Below are positions 29,349-38,878 of a DNA stretch of 64,000 nt, one piece after another (within the stretch, counting starts at the first letter, position 1; each line of letters starts with the position of its first letter). Under the pieces are notes generated by a model. That model saw only the letters and a program-made list of their open reading frames with translations. It was not told the origin of the DNA and ran no database searches. This DNA comes from an uncultured Pelagibacteraceae bacterium (GTDB lineage Bacteria; Pseudomonadota; Alphaproteobacteria; Pelagibacterales; Pelagibacteraceae): the NCBI GenBank assembly GCA_902588585.1, contig CACIPQ010000005.1, forward strand, positions 1 to 64,000, in the 5' to 3' direction. The position numbers and the translations under genes were made by a program.

Positions 29349-30070
29349 GGTCCTTTTTTGTTTTTGTTTACTTTTTTAGTTATTTTTTTGTGAATTTTTT
29401 TTACAGTTTTTTTGTTAAAAAATAATATCAAAATTATACCAGAAATAAAACCCCCTATATGTGCGGCATACGCAACTCCTCCTCCAGATGAAGAAGACAT
29501 AAAGGAATTTATAAATTGTAAAATAAACCAGAATCCAAGAACGTATAAAGCTCTAATCTTTATTAATTGGCTAAAAAAACCAAATGGAATTAAAACTAAA
29601 ACCTTTGCATTAGGATAGTTTATTAAGTATGCGCCTAGAACTCCTCCTATTGCTCCACTTGCACCTATCATGGGAATTTGAGAATTAATATCCATTAAAA
29701 CTTGTGACATTGCTGCCCCTACTCCACAAACAAAATAAAAAATAACAAAATTTAGAGTTCCCAAATCATCTTCAATGTTGTCTGCAAATATCCATAAATA
29801 CAACATGTTTCCGATTAAATGCATCCATCCACCGTGCATAAACATTGAGGTGAAAATGGTGCCTATTGGAGAAATTTTAAAAAGATCGTTTGGTAACTGA
29901 TCAATTCCCATCAAGACCGAAGGTATTAATCCATACGAATAAGTAAAATCTCTTAATTCACTTTGACTTAATCCAAGCTGAGCTAAAAATATAAGGACAC
30001 AAAAACCTATAATACCATAACTAACTATGGGTTTTGAGTTGGTTGGGTTGTCATCTTTAAGAGGTATCAT
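29336..30070 (-). CDS. Rhomboid-family intramembrane serine protease
   Basis: HGGWMHLIGNMLYLWIF, IGASGAIGGVLGAY (GxSG), AHIGGFISG. Confidence 0.93.
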   Translation of the reverse strand: MIPLKDDNPTNSKPIVSYGIIGFCVLIFLAQLGLSQSELRDFTYSYGLIPSVLMGIDQLPNDLFKISPIGTIFTSMFMHGGWMHLIGNMLYLWIFADNIEDDLGTLNFVIFYFVCGVGAAMSQVLMDINSQIPMIGASGAIGGVLGAYLINYPNAKVLVLIPFGFFSQLIKIRALYVLGFWFILQFINSFMSSSSGGGVAYAAHIGGFISGIILILFFNKKTVKKIHKKITKKVNKNKKGPWEQ

Positions 30071-30141
30071 TTTTATAATTATGTATGCCTTTTTTACCCC
30101 ATAAATCCATATTTTAATCGTTTGATTTTATCAACCTATAA

Positions 30142-30468
30142 TTGTACAATTATTGCATGGCTGAGAAAACTACAGTTTTATTATCTGATGTTACGATAAA
30201 GGGTAACATAGTAGAAAAAGAAAAGTTAATGACCGACTCAAAAATTGAGGGGGATATAACTGCAGATAATTTGCAAACTTATGAAGGCTCAAAGATAACT
30301 GGAAATATCAGTTCACAAACCGTCAGTCTTGGGGGAACATTAAAAGGAAATATAAATTCTGATAAAGTTAGAATTAAATCGACCGCTGAAGTTGATGGAG
30401 TTTTAAATCAAAAAAATCTTTCTATAGAAGATGGCGCAAAATTAAAAATAAAAGCTGAGACTTACTAA
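30142..30468 (+). CDS. Bactofilin-family polymer-forming protein (likely start MAEKTT at 30157)
   Basis: Beta-helical repeat TIKGNIVEKEKLMTDSKIEGDITADNLQTYEGSKITGNISSQTVSLGGTLKGNINSDKV. Confidence 0.85.
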   Translation: MYNYCMAEKTTVLLSDVTIKGNIVEKEKLMTDSKIEGDITADNLQTYEGSKITGNISSQTVSLGGTLKGNINSDKVRIKSTAEVDGVLNQKNLSIEDGAKLKIKAETY

Positions 30469-30469
30469 C

Positions 30470-31360
30470 TTAAAATTTCCATTCACTTACTTTACTAAAT
30501 AAAAAATTTCTAAAAGCTTTTACTTTTCCAACATTTCTTAAAGATTGGGGATAAACAAAATGTGTCTCTGTCAAAGGGCCTTCTGTATCCGGAAGAACTT
30601 TTGTGATATTTGGAACATTAACAGTAATATAATCTGGTAAGGCAGCTAAACCAACTCCGCTTTGTACGGCAAGAAGTAAACCGTAAACACTGTTTACCCT
30701 CATGACAGGTTTTCTTTTTTTATTATCTTTTGATCCAAGTTTAAGAGCCCAGTCAGGATTAAAAACAGGTGAGGGCGCACCTCTTCCATAAGTTATAAAT
30801 CTATGCTTGTTCAAATCTGACAATTTTTTTGGATGTCCATTTTTTTCTAAATATTTTGTAGATCCGTAAATATGATAGTGAAGATCAATTAATTTTTTCT
30901 GTATATAGTTTAATTGTTTCGGCCTCCTCATAAAAATACCAATATCTGCTTGTCTGGTACTTAGATCTAATTCTTTATCATCAAAAATTAATTCAATTTC
31001 AATTTCAGGGTGTAGAGTCATAAACTCCTGAATTCTTGGTGTAAGCCATGTTGTTCCAAAGCTTACAACTGTGGTTACCGTTAATTTTCCATGAATTTTA
31101 TCTTTTTCGTCACTTAGAGTCGCTTCTACATCTTTAAGTTTAGAAATAACTTCGTTTGCAGTTTTGTATAAATATTCACCATTAGTTGTAAGAACCAAAC
31201 CTCTAGCATGTCTTTCGAACAAGTGGATTTTTAATTCTGATTCTAGAGATTGTATTTGACGACTAATCGCAGATTGACTCAAATTCAATATAGTTGATGC
31301 ATTTGTAAAGCTTCCTGCCTCTGCTACTGTATGAAAAATTTTTAATTTATCCCAATCCAT
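30470..31360 (-). CDS. LysR-family transcriptional regulator
   Basis: MDWDKLKIFHTVAEAGSFTNASTILNLSQSAISRQIQSLE HTH and substrate-binding domain. Confidence 0.93.
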   Translation of the reverse strand: MDWDKLKIFHTVAEAGSFTNASTILNLSQSAISRQIQSLESELKIHLFERHARGLVLTTNGEYLYKTANEVISKLKDVEATLSDEKDKIHGKLTVTTVVSFGTTWLTPRIQEFMTLHPEIEIELIFDDKELDLSTRQADIGIFMRRPKQLNYIQKKLIDLHYHIYGSTKYLEKNGHPKKLSDLNKHRFITYGRGAPSPVFNPDWALKLGSKDNKKRKPVMRVNSVYGLLLAVQSGVGLAALPDYITVNVPNITKVLPDTEGPLTETHFVYPQSLRNVGKVKAFRNFLFSKVSEWKF

Positions 31361-31363
31361 AAA

Positions 31364-32365
31364 TTACTTGTTTGGATTAACTACAACTCTTCCAAAAATT
31401 TCACCTTTTAACATTTTTGGATAAATTTTAATTAAATCTTCTAGAGAGTGTTCTTTTGTTAAGTTTTTTAACTTGTTGAAATCTACTAAATTTTTAGCCT
31501 CATTCCATACAAATTCTCTACGCTTTATACTTGATGCCGAAGAGTCTATTCCCCACAATTTAACTCCTCTAATTATAAAGGGCATAACGCTTGTGTTTAA
31601 TTTGATCCCGCCAGCATTTCCGCATGCAGCAACAATTCCGTTAGGTTTTGTTTGCGCTAAAATTTTGGTTAAAGATTCTCCCCCGACAGTATCAACCACT
31701 CCATCCCATATTCCTTTTTCTAATAATTTACTTTCACCATGAAATTCTTTTCTATCTATAATATTTTTTGCCCCTAAATCTTTTAGGTAGTCATGTTTAT
31801 CTTTTTTTCCAGTAACTGCGTGAACTTCATAACCCATTTTTGATAAAACCATCACGGCAATACTTCCTACTCCTCCTGTTGCGCCCGTAACAAGAACGTC
31901 TTTTACTTTTTCTCCCATCAAAAGTTCTTCCCTAGCTTTTATTGCAAAAGAACATAGGAGTGCTGTAAATCCAGCTGTGCCCATCATCATTGTTTGTAAA
32001 TTTGTTAGCTCTTTAGGGGCTTTAACTAGAAAAGAAGAATTAACTTTAGCGTATCCCGCAAAACCACCAAAATAAACCTCACCTACTCTAAAACCGGTTA
32101 AAATTATTCTATCGCCTTTTTTAAATTTACCGTCTTCACTTTCTTCAACGGTTCCTGAAAAATCAATGCCCGGAACAAAAGGGTAATTTTTTACAATTCT
32201 ACCACCGTTATTTAATATTAGAGCATCTTTATAATTTAGGCCCGAGTAATCAATCTTGACCAAAACGTTTCCATCTTTAAAAACATCGGTTCCTAGCTCT
32301 TTTACTTCTCTAGTAAAATTTTCATTCTGATTATTAATAACAATAGCTTTAAATTTCTTGGACAT
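31364..32365 (-). CDS. acuI: AcuI/YhdH-type acrylyl-CoA reductase/quinone oxidoreductase
   Basis: MDR family: IDYSGLNYKDALILNNGGRIVKNYPFVPGIDFSGTV, VTGATGGVGSIAVMVLSKMGYEVHAVTGK. Confidence 0.85.
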   Translation of the reverse strand: MSKKFKAIVINNQNENFTREVKELGTDVFKDGNVLVKIDYSGLNYKDALILNNGGRIVKNYPFVPGIDFSGTVEESEDGKFKKGDRIILTGFRVGEVYFGGFAGYAKVNSSFLVKAPKELTNLQTMMMGTAGFTALLCSFAIKAREELLMGEKVKDVLVTGATGGVGSIAVMVLSKMGYEVHAVTGKKDKHDYLKDLGAKNIIDRKEFHGESKLLEKGIWDGVVDTVGGESLTKILAQTKPNGIVAACGNAGGIKLNTSVMPFIIRGVKLWGIDSSASSIKRREFVWNEAKNLVDFNKLKNLTKEHSLEDLIKIYPKMLKGEIFGRVVVNPNK

Positions 32366-32371
32366 TAATAA

Positions 32372-33007
32372 CTAATTTTTATCAGCAATATATCTTAAAA
32401 ATCTATTTTGATAGCTTAGATCATTTTTAAATTTACCCATAAAATAATTAGTTACAGTGGTAGCTTTTTCTTTTTTAACTCCTCTCATAGTCATACATTG
32501 ATGTGTTGCATCAATTGTAACTGCAACACCATGTGCGTCTAAACCTTTCATCAAAGTATTGGCAATCTGCATTGTTAGTCTTTCTTGTGTTTGAAGTCTT
32601 TTTGAAAAAACTTCTACCGTTCTTGCAAGTTTACTTAACCCAACTATTCTTTTATTGGGCAAATAAGCAACATGTGCTACGCCCATAATTGGTGCCATAT
32701 GATGTTCGCAGTGACTTGATATGGATATGTTTTTTTGTAATACCATATCGTCATAACCATCGACATCTCCAAATGTTTTTTGTAATTCTGATGTAGGATC
32801 TTGGCTGTATCCTTTAAAATATTCCTTAAAAGCTTTTAAAACCCTTCGGGGAGTTTCGATTAAACCTTCTCTGTTTGGATCTTCGCCAATCCATTTAATA
32901 ATTTTTTTAAAAGCTTCTTCGGCTTCTTTATCAGAGACTCTAGATATACTTTCATTAACTTTTTCAGTATTTTTCACAATTTTCATAATTTGACCCTTAA
33001 TACACAA
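32372..33007 (-). CDS. folE: GTP cyclohydrolase I (likely start MKIVKN at 32986)
   Basis: SISSHCEHHMAPIMGVAHVAYLPNKRIVGLSKLAR, TIDATHQCMTMRGV. Confidence 0.97.
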   Translation of the reverse strand: MCIKGQIMKIVKNTEKVNESISRVSDKEAEEAFKKIIKWIGEDPNREGLIETPRRVLKAFKEYFKGYSQDPTSELQKTFGDVDGYDDMVLQKNISISSHCEHHMAPIMGVAHVAYLPNKRIVGLSKLARTVEVFSKRLQTQERLTMQIANTLMKGLDAHGVAVTIDATHQCMTMRGVKKEKATTVTNYFMGKFKNDLSYQNRFLRYIADKN

Positions 33008-33061
33008 GAATTTTTGTTATTGCAAATTGCTATTCTACTATTTTTTTATTAGTTTAATCAA

Positions 33062-33529
33062 ATGTTTAAAAAAAGAGAAAATGTCGCTGCTATAGAAGAG
33101 GGAAAATTACTATCTCCTAAATTTGACAAGAATGGACTTATACCTGTTATAACCACGGATTGTAAAACTGGAGAAGTATTAATGCATGGTTATATGAATT
33201 CAGATGCGCTAAAAAAAACGATCGAAACTAAAGAAGCATACTATTGGAGTAGATCAAGGGAAGAAGTTTGGCACAAAGGTAAAACAAGTGGATTTATACA
33301 AAAAGTTATTGAAATTAGAATTGACGATGATCAAGACTCTATTTGGATAAGTGTAGATATTGGTGATGGAGCTAGCTGTCACGTTGGATATAAATCTTGT
33401 TTTTACAGATCTATTCCACTTGGAAAAATTAAAGATTCTGAAAAAGTAGCAATGGAATTTAAAGATAAAAAAAAGAAATTTGATCCAAATATTGTTTATA
33501 AAGGTAAACCAAATCCTACAAAAATATAA
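33062..33529 (+). CDS. hisI: Phosphoribosyl-AMP cyclohydrolase
   Basis: MHGYMNSDALKKTIETKEAYYWSRSREEVWHKGKTSG, CHVGYKSCFYR. Confidence 0.95.
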   Translation: MFKKRENVAAIEEGKLLSPKFDKNGLIPVITTDCKTGEVLMHGYMNSDALKKTIETKEAYYWSRSREEVWHKGKTSGFIQKVIEIRIDDDQDSIWISVDIGDGASCHVGYKSCFYRSIPLGKIKDSEKVAMEFKDKKKKFDPNIVYKGKPNPTKI

Positions 33530-33533
33530 AATT

Positions 33534-34052
33534 TTACTTACTAAACAACATTACAATTAAAAGTAATAAGAAGGCCTGGATAAACCAACATACCACCACT
33601 ACGCCAAAAGCTTTCCATAAACTTTTATAATCAAGAGCTTGTCTTACTCCAACAACCATACATGCAAGCATCCATAAAGACGACCCAATAAAAGTTACGG
33701 TCATTAACTCTGGGGTAAAACCAAAAACTCTTATTAATCCTGGTGCACTTGAAAAACCAATTGTTCTTAATAATTCACCGTGATCACTTTTTGTTTCGTT
33801 ATCAGGAAATAGTTTTGTACCAACTATAAAAATCAGGAAAGCCCAAAAATACCAGCTCACTAAAGAAAGTAATGGTCCTAAAATAAAATTCGAAACTCCC
33901 AAATGTATTGCACCTATGCCAGCTGCTAAACTTGATAAAATAACAACCGAAGCAGCTTGAATTGTAGCGGATTTATCATTTTCTACTTCTTCATATAGAT
34001 TGGGATCTATTTTGATTGCTCTGTAAATTCTATTTAAAAAACTTGATTTCAT
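33534..34052 (-). CDS. YIP1-family membrane protein
   Basis: Multi-TM; LLRTIGFSSAPGLIRVFGF...LWMLACMVVGVRQALDYKS pattern. Confidence 0.75.
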   Translation of the reverse strand: MKSSFLNRIYRAIKIDPNLYEEVENDKSATIQAASVVILSSLAAGIGAIHLGVSNFILGPLLSLVSWYFWAFLIFIVGTKLFPDNETKSDHGELLRTIGFSSAPGLIRVFGFTPELMTVTFIGSSLWMLACMVVGVRQALDYKSLWKAFGVVVVCWFIQAFLLLLIVMLFSK

Positions 34053-35156
34053 CTATAACACATAAGGTTCTGGAGATTTTTTATTTTCTAGTACTCTTTC
34101 AACGGCAAGTCCACTTAAATCAATAGATTGATATGAGCCTGTAGTTATTAATTCCGTTAATGCTCTTCCAACTCCAGGTGCCTGCATTAGACCTCTGCCA
34201 GTAAAACCTGAAGCAATGTATAAATTTTCATATTTAGGATGTTTTCCTATAACAGCATTATTGTCTAATTTATTGCAGTCGTAATATCCTGCCCAACCTC
34301 CAGTTAATTTTAATTTTTCAAAAACAGGAATCCTTTTTGCAAGAGCTGGCCATACCAGTTCTTCGAAATCATTCCATTCTGGTTCTAAATCTTTTGCATC
34401 AAATTTTGATATAGGAGAGCCTGCTAAATACTCTTTTCCTTCAGGTCTCCAATAAACTCCTGTGGTAAAATCAGATGTAAGAGGCATTTCTGGAATGTGT
34501 TTCGGACAACTAACTCTGAAGACAGTGTGTTTTTGTGGAAACACCGGTATATCCTTTAATAATTCATTTGTGCAATATCCTACGGCTGAAATAACAATTT
34601 TTGCCTTAACTTCTGATATATTCTTTATCTCTCCTTTAACAAACCTAGCACCTAATTCCATAGCTTTATTTTTAAGAGCGGCATGAAACATGTGTGGGTC
34701 CATCCAGCCTTCCATTTGATTATCTGTATAGGTTACGGTTTCAATTCCTTCATCATTTACATAAGGAAATATTTTTTTTAATTCACTTCCTTTAATGTTT
34801 TTTGTGCCAGCCTCACAAGCTTTGTGGTTTTTTAAAGCTTCATACTGTTCGGGCGCATGTTCAGAACCAAATAAAAATAAATATCCGTTTGGAACTACGC
34901 TTGCCGTGGGCTTAGGGTTTTTTGCGGTTTTGAGCAGCTCTGGTATTTGAAAAATAAACTCTCTGGCAAACTTGCCTAGTAAAATATTTTCTTTTTGAAA
35001 AAACTGCCTCCTAAACCCTCCAAGAGATAAAGGAAATGAAGCTTTTTTATAGGTAGGGTCTCTTTCTACGACCTTGACCTTTCTGCCCTCTTTAGACAAA
35101 AAATAGGCTGAAGCCGCACCTATTATTCCACCACCAATTATAACAACATCATCCAT
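34053..35156 (-). CDS. FAD-dependent oxidoreductase (DAO family)
   Basis: VVIIGGGIIGAASAYFLSKEG; YIASGFTGRGLMQAPGVGRALTELI. Confidence 0.9.
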   Translation of the reverse strand: MDDVVIIGGGIIGAASAYFLSKEGRKVKVVERDPTYKKASFPLSLGGFRRQFFQKENILLGKFAREFIFQIPELLKTAKNPKPTASVVPNGYLFLFGSEHAPEQYEALKNHKACEAGTKNIKGSELKKIFPYVNDEGIETVTYTDNQMEGWMDPHMFHAALKNKAMELGARFVKGEIKNISEVKAKIVISAVGYCTNELLKDIPVFPQKHTVFRVSCPKHIPEMPLTSDFTTGVYWRPEGKEYLAGSPISKFDAKDLEPEWNDFEELVWPALAKRIPVFEKLKLTGGWAGYYDCNKLDNNAVIGKHPKYENLYIASGFTGRGLMQAPGVGRALTELITTGSYQSIDLSGLAVERVLENKKSPEPYVL

Positions 35157-35157
35157 A

Positions 35158-35622
35158 CTAATTTAAATAAAAAATAGTTGTATTAAGAATTAAAGCGTAA
35201 GAAGACCATAACAAATAAGGTACCATTAGTAAAAAACTTATTTTGGTAACTTGGTAATAAATTTTCATTAACCAAATAATAAAAATTAATATTATCCCCA
35301 AATCGATTAAAGCAATAAAGATTTGATGAAAACCAAAAAAAATAATGCTCCATATAGCGTTAAAAAATAAATGAATAAAGTAGACTTTTAAAACTTTTTT
35401 ATCTGCTGTCTTGTTCCAGACAATCCATAAAGCAACTGACATAAATATATAAAGAACAGTCCAAACTGGCCCGAATACCCAGCTTGGCGGATTAAAGGTA
35501 GGTAAAACAATTTGTGAATACCAAGGTTCTTTGAAGGAAGAAGTTATAAACCCTCCTATACCAGATGCGGTGAATGTGACTAAAAGTATTAATGCTAAAG
35601 ATATATATTTATTATTCGTCAT
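35158..35622 (-). CDS. tspO: TspO/MBR-family protein
   Basis: EPWYSQIVLPTFNPPSWVFGPVWTVLYIFMSVALWIVW; NAIWSIIFFGF. Confidence 0.93.
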   Translation of the reverse strand: MTNNKYISLALILLVTFTASGIGGFITSSFKEPWYSQIVLPTFNPPSWVFGPVWTVLYIFMSVALWIVWNKTADKKVLKVYFIHLFFNAIWSIIFFGFHQIFIALIDLGIILIFIIWLMKIYYQVTKISFLLMVPYLLWSSYALILNTTIFYLN

Positions 35623-35643
35623 AATTATGAGATATAATTTATC

Positions 35644-36396
35644 ATGTCGGAAAACCAGAAAAAAATTTGGATTACAGGTGCAAGCACCGGGATAGGCAAA
35701 GCAGTTGCTGAGAAATTTTCCAAAGAAGGATGGAAAGTTGCAATTTCTGCTAGAAGAGAAGAATTGTTAAAAAATATTGCTCAAGATAGTAATATTTTTG
35801 ACTATCCTCTTGATGTAACCGATGAAAAAAAAGTTGGTGAAGTTTTTAAAAAGATATTAGAAGATTTTAAAAATATAGACCTATGTATTTTTGGTGCTGG
35901 AACATATGAACCTAAATTAGAAAAAGAAATTAGTCAGAAACAAATAAGAAAAACTATTGAAGTTAATTTTTTTGGTGTTGTTAACTGTATTAAAACTGTT
36001 GAAGAATATTTTAAAAATAAAAAAAATGGTCATATCTCAATTGTTTCATCTATAGCAGGATATCGTGGTCTTCCAAATTCAAGTGGTTATGGTCCTTCAA
36101 AAGCAGCATTGTCTAATTTGACTGAGAGTTTATATTTTGATTTTAAAAAACATAATGTTAGAGTTTCTTTAATCTCTCCAGGTTTTATTAAAACACCTAT
36201 GACTGATAAAAATAAATTCCGTATGCCATTTATTAAGTCTCCAGAGTTTGCTGCAGATAAAATATACAATGGTTTAGTAAAAAGTAATGCTTTTGAGATA
36301 ACTTTTCCAAAACAATTAACAATAATATTCAAATTTTTTAAAATTCTACCTAATAGAATTTATTTATTTTTAATAAAAAAATTAGTCAAACGTTAA
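35644..36396 (+). CDS. Short-chain dehydrogenase/reductase
   Basis: ITGASTGIGKAVAEKF; SSIAGYRGLPNSSGYGPSKAAL. Confidence 0.93.
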   Translation: MSENQKKIWITGASTGIGKAVAEKFSKEGWKVAISARREELLKNIAQDSNIFDYPLDVTDEKKVGEVFKKILEDFKNIDLCIFGAGTYEPKLEKEISQKQIRKTIEVNFFGVVNCIKTVEEYFKNKKNGHISIVSSIAGYRGLPNSSGYGPSKAALSNLTESLYFDFKKHNVRVSLISPGFIKTPMTDKNKFRMPFIKSPEFAADKIYNGLVKSNAFEITFPKQLTIIFKFFKILPNRIYLFLIKKLVKR

Positions 36397-36917
36397 TCTT
36401 TAAAAAAAACAACGGTAAGTTCAGCAACTTTTAATCCAAACTTTGTCATTTTTGCTCTATTGATTGCAACTCTTTCGTCCTGTTTAAATATCCAATCATC
36501 AAAAGTAATTTTAATTTCTCTGCCTTTTACAGGAACTAACAAAACATATTCAAATTTAAATGCCGGACCATATGAATAACCTTTTGCTGTTCCGACCACA
36601 TCTGCAGCTGTACCTTCATAATAATTATTGTTCTTTTTAATAATTTTCCATTGGCGTGTTTGGACCTCACCATCTGACCAATTAAATTTTTCATCTAAAA
36701 TTAATTGTGACCCATCCCATTTACCATTCAAATCTGCGGAAAATTGTCTTGTTACTTTTCCACTTCTATTTTGTAAAATCCCATAAGCTTTAACGTTTCC
36801 TTTTAAAAATTCCTCAATAATTAATCTGGGTTTTTGATCTTTAAAGTCTTCTGGTTTCATACCTGCTACACAGTTTGTTAAAAAAAAAGTTAGAAATAAA
36901 GTTAAAATATATCTCAT
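36393..36917 (-). CDS. DUF3833-family lipoprotein
   Basis: Lipoprotein-like N-terminus LTNCVAG; FNWSDGEVQTRQWKI, DVVGTAKGYSYGPAF. Confidence 0.82.
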   Translation of the reverse strand: MRYILTLFLTFFLTNCVAGMKPEDFKDQKPRLIIEEFLKGNVKAYGILQNRSGKVTRQFSADLNGKWDGSQLILDEKFNWSDGEVQTRQWKIIKKNNNYYEGTAADVVGTAKGYSYGPAFKFEYVLLVPVKGREIKITFDDWIFKQDERVAINRAKMTKFGLKVAELTVVFFKD

Positions 36918-36920
36918 TTT

Positions 36921-38108
36921 TTATTTATTTCTAACAGAAAACTGAATTAAATCGATGTTCTTAGAATTAAATCCAGCTTCACAATACGAAAAGTAAAAGT
37001 CCCAGATCTTTTTAAAAGAATTATCAAAACCTTGATCAGAAATCTGACTCCATGAATTAATAAAATTTTTTCTCCACTTACTTAATGTTTTAGAATAATG
37101 TTTGCCATAAGAATTATAATCTTTGAGAACAAGCCCTGTTCTTTTAGAATAATTTTGTAGCGATTCTAAAGATGGTAGAAAACCTCCTGGAAAAATATAG
37201 TTTTGAATAAAATCTTGGTTTTTTCTATATCTTTTAAATAGTTCGTCTTTAATAATAATTGCTTGAATTGCTCCTACTCCATTAGGCTTTAAATTATTTT
37301 TTATTGTAGAGAAATATTGATCTAGATATTTTTCCCCAACAGCTTCTATCATTTCAATAGAAGCAATTGCATCATATTTATCTTTCAAATCTCTGTAGTC
37401 TAAAAATTTTACATTAACCTTATCGTTTAAACCAAGATTATGTATTCTTTTTTTTGTATATTCATACTGTTTTTTTGAAATAGTAATACAATCCAATTCG
37501 ACATCATAATTTTTTGCAAGATGTTCGGCAAAACCTCCCCAGCCGCATCCTATTTCTAAAATTTTGTCACCTGATTTTGGTTCTATAAGCTTGATAAGTT
37601 TATTGTATTTATTTATTTGAGCATTTTCTAATTCTTGATCGGGTTTTTCAAATATGCCGCAGGAATAAGTTAAAGTTTTATCAAGCCATATTGAAAAAAA
37701 TTCGTTTCCGAGATCATAATGTTTAGAAATATATTCCTCGCTTTTTTTTTTAGTATTAGAAAGAAAAATTTTTCTAAAAATATTTTTTAAGCTTGAAATA
37801 TTTAAAACTCCCGCAAACTTATGTGTAAGATTAATATTCTTCGCTGTTAATTCTATAAGAGAAGATAAATTTTTAGTTTCAAAATCATTTTTTATATAGC
37901 TTTCTGCTAAAGCTGAGCTTCCACCTCTAATTATATTAAAATAAAATTTTGGATCATGAATTTTTATTTCAGATTTTAAATTACTACTTTGATCTCCAAA
38001 ATTATATAATTTCCCATCATAATTACTTAAGGACAAATTTCCATTGCTAATAAACTTAAGTTTTTTTAGAACAAATTTTTCTGATATTTTGTATGGATTT
38101 AAAATCAT
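36921..38108 (-). CDS. Cyclopropane-fatty-acid synthase family SAM methyltransferase
   Basis: ISKHYDLGNEFFSIWLDKTLTYSCGIF, ILEIGCGWGGFAEHLA, SIEMIEAVGEKYLDQYF. Confidence 0.93.
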   Translation of the reverse strand: MILNPYKISEKFVLKKLKFISNGNLSLSNYDGKLYNFGDQSSNLKSEIKIHDPKFYFNIIRGGSSALAESYIKNDFETKNLSSLIELTAKNINLTHKFAGVLNISSLKNIFRKIFLSNTKKKSEEYISKHYDLGNEFFSIWLDKTLTYSCGIFEKPDQELENAQINKYNKLIKLIEPKSGDKILEIGCGWGGFAEHLAKNYDVELDCITISKKQYEYTKKRIHNLGLNDKVNVKFLDYRDLKDKYDAIASIEMIEAVGEKYLDQYFSTIKNNLKPNGVGAIQAIIIKDELFKRYRKNQDFIQNYIFPGGFLPSLESLQNYSKRTGLVLKDYNSYGKHYSKTLSKWRKNFINSWSQISDQGFDNSFKKIWDFYFSYCEAGFNSKNIDLIQFSVRNK

Positions 38109-38878
38109 TTTTCTAAAGAAAGATTATTTTTTATTTTCTTTTTTCTTTTGACCAATTTAACACCTTTTTTCCATAATCTTAATGCTTCAAAATGTATCGC
38201 CATAATAATTTTAATTGTCATCATAGGATGTTTTAAGAAGTTAATTACTAATTGTTTTGTGGATATTTCTTCTTTTTTTCCTACCTGACAAGCTGAAAGC
38301 AATATTCCATCTGAATCTGTCTGTTTAATAAATATGCTCAATGTTTCTTTTGGTTCAGCCAATCTGAAGTTGTAATGTGTTTCCATTTCAATAAATGGTG
38401 AAACATAAAATTTTTTATTACAATTTTGTGTAATAATTTTAGAATCTTTTTCCACTGGAAAAACATAAGTATGTTGTTCGTTGAAAGTATTTTTCACTTC
38501 ATAAAGAATTGCTTTTAATTCATTATTTTCATTGTAGCAGTAGAAAATACTTAATGGATTAAACGCATAGCCAAAAATTCTAGGAAAACACAAAAGTTTT
38601 ATTTTTAAAATTTTAGAATTAATATCAAATTTTCTTAAAGTATATTTGACCCAGTCTTTTAAATCTTTTCCATCTCTGTCGCCATGATCTTTATTATAAA
38701 AACTAAACAAATTAAATTTATTTATAGAGAATATTGAAACATTCTTCTCCAAGTCCTTAAGTTCATCTAGATCAAAGAAAATAGAAAAGGTTTTATAAGA
38801 AAAAAAGTGCCTTTTTGGCTTAAATCTTCGATGCGTAACTATGCCTTTGTATATGCAAGTCTCCATCTTTCCCTTCAA
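38105..38878 (-). CDS. DUF1365-family protein
   Basis: YKGIVTHRRFKPKRHFFSYKTFSIFFDLDEL; CFPRIFGYAFNPLSIFYCY. Confidence 0.9.
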   Translation of the reverse strand: MKGKMETCIYKGIVTHRRFKPKRHFFSYKTFSIFFDLDELKDLEKNVSIFSINKFNLFSFYNKDHGDRDGKDLKDWVKYTLRKFDINSKILKIKLLCFPRIFGYAFNPLSIFYCYNENNELKAILYEVKNTFNEQHTYVFPVEKDSKIITQNCNKKFYVSPFIEMETHYNFRLAEPKETLSIFIKQTDSDGILLSACQVGKKEEISTKQLVINFLKHPMMTIKIIMAIHFEALRLWKKGVKLVKRKKKIKNNLSLEK

